Positions 1-11,279 of a DNA stretch of 64,000 nucleotides are shown in pieces. The position numbers and the translations under genes are program-made. Below the pieces are notes generated by a model that saw nothing but the letters and a program-made list of their open reading frames with translations, made no database searches and was not told the origin of the DNA. Each line of letters opens with the position of its first letter. Positions within the stretch are counted from its first letter, which is position 1. This DNA is from Tetrahymena thermophila SB210 (taxonomy: Eukaryota; Ciliophora; Oligohymenophorea; Hymenostomatida; Tetrahymenidae). The stretch lies in assembly GCF_000189635.1 (NCBI RefSeq), contig NW_002476387.1:1-64000 (forward strand), read 5' to 3'.

Positions 1-1262
1 TTTTGGATTGTGATATTTTTAATTCTAAAAACTAATTAAAAACAATAAAGCTCTTTTTTCTGTTTCTTTTTATTGTGCTTGCTTTTTTTTGTTCTTTCTT
101 TGTTAATTTAGCTCATCATTTTATTTTCAACTTTTGCTTTTATTATTTATTTCTTATTATTTCATATTTTTTCTTCATTTTTTCCTTCTAATTAACTATT
201 TAATGATATATTTTTTCTTCAATATTTAAAAAGTGAAAATTAAATTGGTGATGAAGGTGCATCAGGCTTAGGTTCTGCTTTAGCAAATTGCATTAATCTC
301 TCAAATTTGACACTTTTCCTTTAGTAAAAACAGTTTATTTGTTTTGGATTGTGATATTTTTAATTCTAAAAACTAATTAAAAACAATAAAGCTCTTTTTT
401 CTGTTTCTTTTTATTGTGCTTGCTTTTTTTTGTTCATTCTTTGTTAATTTAGCTCATCATTTTATTTTCAACTTTTGCTTTTATTATTTATTTCTTATTA
501 TTTCATATTTTTTCTTCATTTTTTCCTTCTAATTAACTATTTAATGATATATTTTTTCTTCACTATTAAAAAAGGTCTAATTAAATTGGTGATGAAGGTG
601 CATCAGGCTTAGGTTCTGCTTTTGCAAATAGCATTAATCTCTCAAATTTGAGACTTTCCCTTGAGTAAAAACAGTTTATTTGTTTTGGATTGTGATATTT
701 TTAATTCTAAAAACTAATTAAAAACAATAAAGCTCTTTTTTCTGTTTCTTTTTATTGTGCTTGCTTTTTTTTGTTCATTCTTTGTTAATTTAGCTCATCA
801 TTTTATTTTCAACTTTTGCTTTTATTATTTATTTCTTATTATTTCATATTTTTTCTTCATTTTTTCCTTCTAATTAACTATTTAATGATATATTTTTTCT
901 TCAATATTTAAAAAGGTCTAATTAAATTGGTGATGAAGGTGCATCAGGCTTAGGTTCTGCTTTAGCAAATTGCATTAATCTCTCAAATTTGACACTTGAG
1001 CTTATGTAAAAACAGTTTATTTGTTTTGAATTGTGATATTTTTAATTATAAAAACTAATTAAAAACAATAAAGCTCTTTTTTCTGTTTCTTTTTATTGTG
1101 CTTGCTTTTTTTTGTTCATTCTTTGTTAATTTAGCTCATCATTTTATTTTCAACTTTTGCTTTTATTATTTATTTCTTATTATTTCATATTTTTTCTTCA
1201 TTTTTTCCTTCTAATTAACTATTTAATGATATATTTTTTCTTCAATATTTAAAAAGTGAAAA

Positions 1263-1275
1263 TTAAATTGGTGAT
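1263..1275. repeat. Target-site duplication, left copy
   Basis: TTAAATTGGTGAT is identical to 1686-1698. In the uninterrupted units this sequence occurs once, at the start of each LRR exon, so the second copy was created by the insertion. Confidence 0.9.
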
Positions 1276-1685
1276 ACATACATACATACATACTCGCACA
1301 TGGTTACATGCACTCGGGATAGGGGCCCTATATATAATTACTTATACATTATTATTATACGTATACCAATTTATTTATATATAATTGTGGGTAATATACT
1401 AGAAGGGAAGGGTCACCTACACCCTAATGGCATTTCTACTAATCTTCCATGATTTGACTACGCATTATGCTCGCTTCCCATTTGTATTCCAGATCTTCTG
1501 TTCAGAATGGGGCCTCCTCTTTACCACCTATCAGATTTGGCCCTTCCCTCCTACCAAGGAGACCGCTGGTAACATTCACATTTTTACATGGAATTTTTCG
1601 AAATAAAGGGGGCGGTATAGGATTCGAACCCCCGATATCACTGCTAAGACCCTCCGACTCGCCCACTCGAGTCGCTTAGCCCTTC
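1276..1685 (-). mobile_element. tRNA-derived SINE-like retroposon
   Basis: This 410-bp insert is much richer in G+C than its surroundings. It is flanked by a perfect 13-bp direct repeat, TTAAATTGGTGAT, at 1263-1275 and 1686-1698. On the minus strand the head (1685 to about 1610) contains a perfect RNA polymerase III B box, GGTTCGAATCC, and an A-box-like stretch around GACTCGAGTGG. A body of about 300 bp without a usable long ORF follows, and the element ends in a (GTAT)n tail at about 1276-1293. Head with internal promoter, unrelated body, simple-repeat tail and target duplication together match a SINE mobilised by a LINE. I do not recognise the family. It interrupts LRR exon 4. Confidence 0.8.
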
Positions 1686-1698
1686 TTAAATTGGTGAT
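1686..1698. repeat. Target-site duplication, right copy
   Basis: Identical to 1263-1275. Removing 1276-1698 restores a normal 341-bp unit, which confirms the exact insertion limits. Confidence 0.9.
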
Positions 1699-2146
1699 GA
1701 AGGTGCATCAGGCTTAGGTTCTGCTTTAGCAAATTGCATTAATCTCTCAAATTTGACACTTTTCCTTGAGTAAAAACAGTTTATTTGTTTTGGATTGTGA
1801 TATTTTTAATTCTAAAAACTAATTAAAAACAATAAAGCTCTTTTTTCTGTTTCTTTTTATTGTGCTTGCTTTTTTTTGTTCATTCTTTGTTAATTTAGCT
1901 CATCATTTTATTTTCAACTTTTGCTTTTATTATTTATTTCTTATTATTTCATATTTTTTCTTCATTTTTTCCTTCTAATTAACTATTTAATGATATATTT
2001 TTTCTTCACTATTAAAAAAGGCATAATTAAATTGGTGCAATTGGTGCATCAGGCTTAGGTTCTGCTTTAGCAAATTGCATTAATCTCTCAAATTTGACAC
2101 TTTTCCTTGAGTAAAAACAGTTTATTTGTTTTGGATTGTGATATTT

Positions 2147-2974
2147 TCAACAATTAAAAATGAATATAAAACAAAAAAGCTCTTTGAATTTATTTGATAG
2201 CTTTATTTATTTTATTTTTTTATCTTTTTTATTCCACTAATATAATTTTATTAATTAATTTTAAAGAATAATTTTTCATTTAAAAGTTTATTATATTTTG
2301 ATATTTATATTAAAATTTACACAAATTTATTATAAAATGTTTAGCTCAATGAATGAATCATAAGAACTCAAGTTAAAAAGCAAGTGTCTTAAATCAAAAA
2401 GATTAGTTATATTTAAAAAACAATTCTACTGATAAATAATTGGTGAAAAAAGGATGAATAAATATAAAATGTTTGAATAGTATTATATATTTTATTAAAT
2501 AATATTTTGAAAAAGTGTTTTTAACCTAAAATATAAATAGATAGATAGATTTTATTATTGATTTTATATAATTAAATATCATTCATATTTTTATAAGTAA
2601 ATAAATTATTTATATTAAAAAATAAAAAATTAAATTTACTTAAATAAATTAAATCCTCATAAGCAAACTCTCTCGTTTCTCCAAAAATGATCAAATAATT
2701 TGAAACTTTTAGTGTTATTTTAAATCTAATTAAATTATATAATGTCAAACTTTTATATGCCAGTTATATTTTAATCTTAAACATTATCCATCAATCATAT
2801 TTTTATCCTTTTTTTATTTATCATGATCCATTAGATGCCATGATTTAAATAAAACCTCAGGGAGAAATCAAGTTTTACTTTTTATTTTAACTTTAGTGGT
2901 TTTAATTTTTTTTTTTTCTCAAATTTTTAATTTATCTTATGATCATTTTTTTCATTTTATATCATTTAATATTA
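2147..2974. other. AT-rich intergenic stretch
   Basis: This follows the point where the LRR-unit intron loses similarity. I see no reading frame with coding character, RNA gene or repeat beyond short A/T runs and a GATA microsatellite near 2538. Confidence 0.6.
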
Positions 2975-3159
2975 ACACAGAGACCTAAAAAATTTAATAA
3001 GAGTAAAATTTATTTAGATATGGTAAATTCAAGGTAAAAAGTTATCAAGAACTAATTTTGAAAAAAAATTAAATAATTCAAAGAGATAATTTCAAAGAAT
3101 ACATTTTTGATTAATCTTAAAATAGTAAACTTAATTTTTAATAAATTATAAACAAAAAG

Positions 3160-3890
3160 ATGAAAAATAAAGGATATATCTTGTAATTCATACTATTAAA
3201 TAGACTGATATCTTCTTATCAACCTATTTAGAATTTGTAAATTTACTAAACAAGTTAATAATTTACCTATTAGCCATGCTAATAATTATCAGAATAGTAG
3301 ACTAAAATTGTTAGCTTTAAAGATTTATTTCCAAGCATTACGAAAGCTTAAAGAATAGTAATTAGTATATGGTACACACCTTACGGATACATATTAGATA
3401 AATACACACCGATTATACAAAATCTGACTCTTGCTTTGTTTACATAAATCTAAAATTTATTAGATTTTTATACTTAAAAGATATTATTTGTACTATAATA
3501 ATTAAATAATAACAAAGTAATAATGCAATTAATAATTTCTTAATACAGTATATACACCCTACATCATTTAAAAAGATTACACTTGTAATATAAAAGTACC
3601 TCAAAACTATGAAGAATATTTATGCGGATTAATAGAATATATAAATGGTTAACCATTTTGTACAGTTTGCAAAGATGAAAATGCTGATCCATTAAAGAAG
3701 TGTTTATAATGCAAATAACATTTCTTTTTTAATAAATAGTCTTCAAGATACTAAAAATGTGATTTATAATGTTTAGAATGTGTAAATCAAAGTAATAATT
3801 GTATTAGTTGCTAGTTTTCAAATAGAATTTTACCAACTTGCAATTGCATTTACTAAAAAAAAATTTTTTAAATATTTGCTAATGTGATAA
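3160..3890 (+). pseudogene. Collapsed duplicate of the 4695-9896 membrane-protein gene
   Basis: The stretch from about 2975 to 3410 copies the parent's promoter and 5' coding region (4527 to about 4940), including an ATG at 3160 matching the parent ATG at 4695 and the signal-peptide codons. At about 3412 it jumps to sequence matching 7460-7910 of the parent, so roughly 2.5 kb is missing. The junction shifts the frame: the parent codons beginning Asp-Tyr-Thr-Lys are read out of frame, and a TGA is met at 3610-3612. The remaining 300 bp still matches the parent's Cys-rich region (for example TGTACAGTTTGCAAAGATGA) but is not in frame. It is a pseudogene that at most could encode a 150-residue N-terminal fragment. 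Confidence 0.85.
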
Positions 3891-4526
3891 AAATATTTAA
3901 ATTAAAAACATTAATCTACAAATTAAATAATTCAAAAAATTAATTTTATTTATTAAAAAAAGTAGTTTAAAATTAGGAAATAAGTTATTATATTTTTTAT
4001 ATCTTTATAAATTTTATATATTTATTTTGTTTGTTTATTAAAACTTGGAGTAATTTATAATAATAAATGCTTAAGTTAAACATCATTATTGTTATTTAAT
4101 TAGTAAAAAATGACTGGGTATAAAATTTGATAAAATATAAAGAAATTTATTTATTTCATACAATAGCCTATATTAATTCTTTATTAATAAGAATAATTAA
4201 TAATTTTTTTACATTTCTTATGTAAATTAGATATTATAATTTTAAAATCAATAAATATAATTTACAAAATTGCGTTTTAGAATAAAAATTAACATAATAT
4301 ATTTTAATTCTTTAATTTTAAGATCATATAATTTAAACATAAAATAGATTAGAAATTAGATAATAAAATTGAAATCCAACCAAATAAATTTATTACCTAC
4401 GTACTATTAATTTGAAATCAAGCAAACAAAGGTTCAATAATATATTAAATACTGTAATCCATCAAAAATACTTGTAAAAAAATTCTCGTATTAAAGTATT
4501 TTTTTTCTTGTGGCATGAATTATTAG
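3891..4526. other. AT-rich intergenic stretch upstream of the membrane-protein gene
   Basis: No coding signal is seen. From 4527 to 4694 the sequence is the parental 5' flank that is also present at 2975-3159, with the shared block ACAGAGACCTAA and a run of short A/T tracts, so it probably contains the promoter. Confidence 0.55.
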
Positions 4527-4694
4527 TACAGAGACCTAATAAATTTAATAAGAGTATAATTTACTTAGATATGGTAAATTCAAGATAAAAAGCTAGTTTT
4601 TACTAATTTTACAAAATAATTTAATAATTCAAAAAATTAATTATTAATTGACCTTTAAAATAAATTTAACTTTAAATAAATTATTAACAAAAAG

Positions 4695-7600
4695 ATGAAA
4701 AATAAAAGATATCTATTGTTATTCATACTATTCAATAGAATGATATCTTCTTACCTAATTATTTAAAATTTATCAATATACTAAATAAGTTAATAATATA
4801 CTTATTAACCATGCTAATAAATACTAGAATAATAAACAAAAATTCTTAACTTTAAAGACCTATTTCCAAGTATTATGAAAGCTTAAAGAATAGTAATTAG
4901 TATATAGTTCATACCATATGGATACATCTTAGATAGATATACAATAATTTCAATTCATTAACTTAATAATTGTCTAGTATCTCTAAGTTATAATCTAAAT
5001 AAACATCTTCTGTATTTAGATTTATAGGATTAAGTGTTATAAATAGAAAATTTATTAATATCTTATAGTTAATGGGTATAGGTAAGTTTAGATATTTAAT
5101 AATAAATTGATAGTCTTTAAGTTTAGATATTAATTTAAAGTTAAAATGGTTAGAATTACCCTTTTGGCTCATTTTTAAAAATATATAATAAAGAGCTTAA
5201 TTTAAGTGATTTAGAGCTTAATTATGGTAATCCTCCACAAAAATTAAATTTAAAACCTTCATGCTCAGTAATTTTTCTCCTAAGCGTTGGCATTTTAAGT
5301 CAACCTACGTCTTATACTTTTTAAGAAATAGTAAGGTATCTAAGCTCATACTATACCTAAATTAGTTAAAAATATGATTATTTTAATTCTTTTAACAATC
5401 CAGGAAAGCTCATAAGTGATGTATAAGCATTTCAGTAAGCGCTTTTAATAGCAAACAATAATGGCATTAATCCATAAAACTCTTTATTCACTATTGCTTT
5501 GGATTCACCTTTTAATTAACTAACAATATCTTTTTTCTTGAAATTTTTATAAATACCACCCACTACTAATTAATATTTTTGTATTAATTTTGACCCAGAT
5601 TTATTTTGTGTGTAATTTTCTAATAACTAGATTTTATTTGGAGGGTAATAAGCCACTTATAATTCATTAGAGTGGAATAATATCATACTCATAAGGAATC
5701 ATAATATTATGGAAGGAAAAATTATACTAATTATTAATAACTCTTAATAGTTGGAGATTCCAAATAGTAAAAAATATTATAGATACCAACTAATGTTTTT
5801 TTCTAATGATGTAAGTTATTAATTAGATCTCATAAGAATATATTCTGGTTCTATATTATATTCGCAAAATAATTGTTATTTAGAAAGTACAGATGGATCA
5901 TGCTTAGTTTGTATGGATAATTATTTACTTGATTTTTAAAATAAAATGTAATGCGTTCTCAAAAATACAACAAACACTGATAATTTCATTAAAGGGGTTA
6001 AAGATTGGAATCCTCCTAGAAAATTATGTCCTTAAAATATGATAAATGATAGTTCTTCTTAAAATGGTTGCAAATGTTTAATAGGATTTTATTTAGCAGG
6101 AGATAATTGCGTAAAATGCCCTACATACTGCAGAAATTGTAATAGTCCTAATGACTGCTCAAAAATCAGAGATTCATTAGGTAATTGCTTAGATAAAAAT
6201 GCTTTTGATGATGGGTAGAATTGCATAACACCCTTTTTCATTTTAAAAGAGAGGTAAAATATAAGAATATCAAATTAACCAGACTATGGGTAGTTGTGCA
6301 GTAATATGGATGCAGATATCAACAAATATATTTTATCGAGTAGCTAATTAAATATAAAAACTTCTGATAGTTTTTTTTTTTCATTTTCAATCTTAGTTAA
6401 ATAATTTAATTTAGGACCGAATTAAGAAATAAAAATTGCTTATATTGAAGAAAACTTAAGTATTATATAACATATTACTTTAAGCTTTTAAAAAATAAAA
6501 TATCAATAAATTTTTTTTATAAAGCTTTATTTAAATAATATCTTTTCTTCATAATTTACTTTTGAATCTTAAGACTTAGCCTGGATTGCTTTTTGGACAG
6601 ACAACTTAAACTGTATATTTATGGTTAGAACAAAGGTATATAATTACTATGATTAAAGCATTAACTGCCCATAGTTATATAGAACCTCTAATTTGAAAAT
6701 CTGTAGAGGTAAATGCGATTCTATTATAAGTGGCTTTTGCTTAGTATTAAACAATAAGCAAATAACATTTATAAAGAATATACCAAACCCTACTTTAAAT
6801 GGAGTCGATTTATTTTTTTCTATCTATCAAAATGATTCTGAATTATTTGGAAGATATAAACTAGATTTAAGTTAAATTAACTATAATTAATATATTAATG
6901 ATTCTAGTGGAAATTAAATATCATAACCAAGTCTTAATTTTTCTAAATCTTTACAAAATTTTAATTAATTTTAAGGCTTTTAGCTAAATTAGGATATTTA
7001 TGCTAGTTTAGTATACCCTAGTAATAATTATGGAGATTTATTTAGCATTTCTTTTACTATAGAGTTTAATTTATCTGACAAATTTGAGTAGTTCATTTTG
7101 CTAGAAATTACGAATTAATAAACTTTTTTAAGAATATATGTAATACCTGATTAGATTTAATAAATTTTATATGTTTAGTTATGCTATTGGAGCTTATGCT
7201 AAACTTTTAAAAATGCAGTATTATTTTTTAACTAATCTAATTTCTTATTTTTTCATGCAAAAGTAGAAGAATTGTTTTAGTTAGTAACACAAACTTTTTA
7301 CAAAATAGATTTTATTTGTAATCATATTAAAGAAACCTTTCAAGCAAACTACTATTTATCAAGCCAGATATATAAATTACAAATTGGAAATCCTTCAAAC
7401 CATTATTAGTTTTTTATTGATAACATAAATATATACCAAAGAAATGTTTTTGTCTATTACGATTATACAAAATTTGACTCTTGCTTTGTTTACATAAATC
7501 TAAAAGTTATGAAATGTTTATACTTAAAGAGAGATTATTTGTACTATAAAAATCAAATAATAACAAAGTAGCAATGCATTTAATAATTTCTTAATACAGT

Positions 7601-9896
7601 ATATACACCCTATATCATTTAAAAAGATTAAACTTGTAATATAAAAGTACCTCAAAACTATGAAGAATATTTATGTGGATTAATAGAATATATAAATGGT
7701 TAACCATTTTGTACAGTTTGCAAAGATGAAAATGCTGATCCATTAAAGAAGTGTTTATAGTGCAAATAATATTTCTTTTTTAATAAATAGACTTCTAGAT
7801 GCTAAAAATGTGATTTATAATGTTTAGAATGTGAAAATCAAAGTAATAATTGTACTAGTTGCAAGTTTTCAAATCAAATTACACCAACTTGCAATTGCAT
7901 TTAGTAAAAAAATAAAACAAATATTTGCTAATGTAATTATAAATGCGGTTCTTGTAGTAGCATTGACAATAATATTTGCATTACATGCTCTTCTGAAAGG
8001 AGAGTTTTACCTAACTGCTAATGCGATAAACAGTACCAAGAAGTTTAATAAGAATGTGTTGAAATAAAAGTATTGTGTTCTGACAAATGTTTAAGTTGCA
8101 TCGATTTTAGTGATAATTGTACTAAATGCTCGTTAAATAGAGTAAATCCTCCATCATGCTAATGTATTTATGGCTATTAAGAGTTAATAGATGGATCTTG
8201 CTAAATATGCTAGTAAGGTACTTTTTATGATCCTTAGCTAAAGATTTGCAAAAAATGCTCCACTGGGTGCCTCTCTTGCAGTTATTAGCAGTGCTTATTG
8301 TGTATGCCTGGATTTTAAAAGGAAGGATTTTTTTGTAATTGTACTGATTAATTATACTAATAAGAAAATTAATAGATGAAATGCCTAAAAAGCTTTGATG
8401 TTTAAATAAGTAGTTTTTATTAGAATAAAACATGGTTTATCAGTTTAAATTTTAATTAAGTTTTGAAATAATTTAATATTTCTGATAGCTAACTAAACGA
8501 AATTATAACATTTTACATCCCCGAAATATCTTAAGAATCATATTCCTTTGTTAATGCTAAGTATATTGGAAATGAATTCTTGGTAAGCTTAAATATCAAA
8601 GCAAACTTTTAGGTATCAAAAGTTTTTGTTATTCTGAATACAAATTATTACTTTTAGAGTTCAGATGAAAGTAGTATTTTGAATAAAAGCTACTTGAAAT
8701 AAGGAATGTCAGTCAATATAGGACCTCTTTTTCTTAAAGATGAAAATTAAAAATCTGAGACTTTAGATCACTTTTAAAGTTAATTGAACCAATTTATAAT
8801 TCAAAATAAAAGTGCATTCAAAGCTATAAATTAACTTTAATTAATTTTTTACTTTTTAAATACAATATAGCCTATTACAGCATTCTTATTACTTAATGCT
8901 TCTTTCCCACCACAATTATACAAATTTTATTAAATCGCTGGTACTTTTATTTTCCCAAGAGTTCCTGATTATTAAGATAAAAATCCTTAGATGGAATTTA
9001 GTGTATTTGGGTATAATATAGATAGATATTTTTGTGAAATACCGGATTATGGCAAATTAAAATCATTAGGCTTTTGTTAAAGTATTCTAGTAAATATATC
9101 AATATTATTGATAAAACAAGCTATTATGATCTTAATATTAACTATAGTTTTTATATTTTAATACTCTCTAAATATTAAAAAACCTATCCTATAAAAAATT
9201 AAAACTTTTATGATTCAAAGATTTAATAGCGATTTAGAGATTAATTTAACGATGATATTTGTATGTGTATTCATTTAGATTTTAGAAATTAGGCAATCTT
9301 CCTATAGCTACAGAATGAGTTTTTACATTAGCCTTATATAAATTTTAGTTTAACTGACTTTCTTTCTTTTTAATTTAAGGAACGTAAGGAGTTTATATCA
9401 AAAATAAAGGGAATATTCAATATTGTATACAGAGAGAATCCAAACCAAATTAATCAACTCATATAAGGTCTACTATTTCTAAATTTAAACATTAAAAAAG
9501 TACTTATACTTGACAATATTATGCTTTTTTTACAATATTCCAATTTTAGTTTGCATATTTTGTGGTATCTTATTTTTGATGTCAGCTATTTTGACAATTT
9601 TAATGGAAGCCTATACTTCTAAAATAAGTAGAGCAATAAAATGTTTAGGAGAACTCTTATTTTCTATAACTTGGTTTATTCATATTTAGATACTACTTTA
9701 TGAACAGCAATTTAGATAAAACTAGGAGATTGAAGATGCTTCTCTTTAAAAATATATTCAACTTGGAGATATAGTAATGTGGCTACTACTCTCTTATAAC
9801 ATATTATTTTTCGGTTAATTTTTACTTAACATTTATCAAATTATAAAAAATTTAATCTTTTAATAGAAAACTATTAAAGGTTAAATAAGTTTATGA
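4695..9896 (+). CDS. Large secreted/membrane protein with Cys-rich furin-like repeats and C-terminal membrane helices
   Basis: A single uninterrupted frame of 1733 codons runs from ATG 4695 to TGA 9894-9896 when TAA/TAG are glutamine. It opens with a signal peptide (MKNKRYLLLFILFNRM). Residues about 30-430 and 600-980 are extracellular-type sequence with scattered cysteines. Residues about 980-1225 are a dense CxxC array (patterns such as CxxCxxxC and CSTGCLSC) typical of furin-like/growth-factor-receptor Cys-rich repeats. From about residue 1465 there are six or so hydrophobic segments, so the C-terminus is polytopic. This architecture is common in large ciliate families of putative cell-surface proteins whose ligand and role are unknown. 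The start is supported by the signal peptide and by conservation of the ATG in the duplicate at 3160. The specific function is not recognised. Confidence 0.88.
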
Positions 9897-9934
9897 TTTG
9901 TTTAAATACATTTATTTTAAAATGCATGTAAATA

Positions 9935-10705
9935 ATATATATCTTAAATTAAATATTATTTGAGAAAGAATAAATAATTTAAATTGAAAATTTAGCCAAC
10001 ATTGTTTAATATAATTAATTATTTTTAGTTTATTCAAATAACTTACTTTTTATTGAAAAAACAAGAAATAAGTAAGTTGTAAAATTAGCAATTGAAATTA
10101 TGTAAATAAAAAATTTTCTTGATGCAATTCAGTATTTTTTATGATATTTTTTGATGGATTTAAATTTATGGTTTAGATTTTTATTGTAAGTTAAATTAAT
10201 TTAAAGATAATAAAATCTTTTTTATTTTACTAAATTTTAACTAAAAGGGCATAAATGAATATTTTTACAATGAATTATTAATTTGAAAGGAGTAATAATT
10301 TTAATTGTTCTTTTTAACATGGAATCAAAATAATTAGCTAAGAAAATAGAGAAAAGTTTAGTTTGAATTTTATTCATCAACTAATCATTATCCATTTATC
10401 TTCTGAATCATAGTACAATTTAAATTTAAATTGTTGCTTATTTTATAGGTCTTCAAATTAAAAGACCTAGTCAAGATATTAAGGATGTAATCTGCATGAA
10501 TCATATATAAGTATTATAAAATTTATGTATTTTATGCTATTACAAAACTACTAAAGTTTATATTTATGGGGATGTAGTTATTATTTTATAATTATCAAAA
10601 TAAAAAGAAAACTATTAAAATGATGAAAATTAGCTAAATAAATTGTTTTGATTACTTCAAAATAATTAAAGGGGTTTGCTTTTAGGTTTTAGTAGCCAAA
10701 AAAAT
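9935..10705 (-). pseudogene. Collapsed duplicate of the kinase-gene 3' end and intron
   Basis: 9940-10130 resembles 11985-12140, and 10190-10510 resembles 12190-12557 (the 3' flank and last codons of the kinase gene, including the shared block CTTCAAATTAAAAGACCTA). At about 10512 the match jumps to 13915-14110, which lies inside the kinase intron. About 1.35 kb, comprising most of exon 2, is missing. The copy carries no kinase catalytic motif and has several base changes, so it is non-functional. It has the same logic as the collapsed copy at 3160-3890. Confidence 0.8.
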
Positions 10706-11275
10706 TACACATTTATAATAAAAAATCATAAAATAAATATTTTACAATAAAAAGTAAAATAAAATTATGTAATTAAGTAATCTAATGTGTAGCAAATCCA
10801 GGAATTAAAATCTTACTTTTCTATATCCTAATTTAATACCTGGAAGTGCTATATTTTATAATTTCAAAAGTAAACTCAATAATAGTTTAAATATATAAGG
10901 AATTAAAATTTAATAAGCATAAGTAAATTTTAAAAATTAGAAATCAAAAATATTATTATATTCTTTCTAATTTAAAGAAAGCATTTAAATAAATAATTAA
11001 TTTTGAAATTAGCAAATTAAAAACTCCTAAAATAAATATTATTTTTGAAAAAAAATTTTTTAAATTAATTATAAATTATATATAATATATCCAGTTTTTT
11101 ACAATAAAAAGGTTAATATTTAAAATTTATGAAATAAAAAACTACTATTTAAGCAATGTAAAATTATAAAAAACAGAAAATGCTATTTACTAAATTATAT
11201 CAATATATATTTTTAAAATTCAAAAATAAACTTAATAATTATTTGATAATACATTTTCTAATATTTAATTAATTT
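10706..11275. other. AT-rich intergenic stretch
   Basis: Nothing coding is visible. There are repeated short AT motifs such as TTTACAATAAAAAG (near 10740 and 11098), but no longer repeat. Confidence 0.5.
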
Positions 11276-11279
11276 GATT

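Larger units (their letters stand above)
234..2110 (+). pseudogene. Leucine-rich-repeat protein gene fragment, one repeat per exon, broken by an insertion
   Basis: Exons are 234-323, 575-664, 916-1005, 1257-1275 continued at 1699-1769 after an insertion, and 2021-2110. Each is 90 nt in phase 2 and encodes one 30-residue repeat with NQIGDEGASGLGSALANC followed by INLSNLTL. This is the ribonuclease-inhibitor-like LRR pattern found in large ciliate families. Introns are GT-AG and 251 bp. Exon 4 is split at 1275/1276. Reading on from it meets an in-frame TGA at 1450-1452, so a protein crossing this point would be cut short unless the insert is spliced or eliminated. The fifth exon has drifted (GAIGAS in place of GDEGAS). 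No start, stop or downstream exon is visible. The gene begins left of the window and looks truncated on the right. Confidence 0.75.
1..2146 (+). repeat. Tandem array of 341-bp LRR exon + intron units
   Basis: Near-identical units repeat with a period of exactly 341 bp. The codon ATT that opens the motif IGDEGAS lies at 244, 585, 926 and 1267, resumes at 1690 after an insertion, and recurs at 2031 (341 after 1690). Each unit holds a 90-bp coding segment and a 251-bp T-rich segment starting GTAAAAACAG and ending AAAAG. The T-rich parts are as similar to each other as the coding parts, so the units amplified recently as DNA blocks. Similarity to the unit stops at about 2147, and the array enters the window already in progress at base 1. 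Confidence 0.95.

Noticed and set aside
1467..1679. A 70-residue plus-strand ORF
   Set aside because: It lies entirely inside the SINE-like element in antisense orientation and resembles no protein.
1610..1685. A functional tRNA gene on the minus strand
   Set aside because: The B box is perfect and an 18-base hairpin resembles a D arm, but the presumed acceptor ends (GAAGGGC and ACCGCCC) do not pair, and the segment is the head of an insertion with target duplications.
1..2146. A CRISPR-like or satellite array
   Set aside because: The 341-bp period with a 90-nt exon encoding one LRR and GT-AG borders explains the repeats; there are no short repeats with unique spacers.
4963..5172. A 69-residue minus-strand ORF
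   Set aside because: It is antisense to the continuous 1733-codon plus-strand gene.
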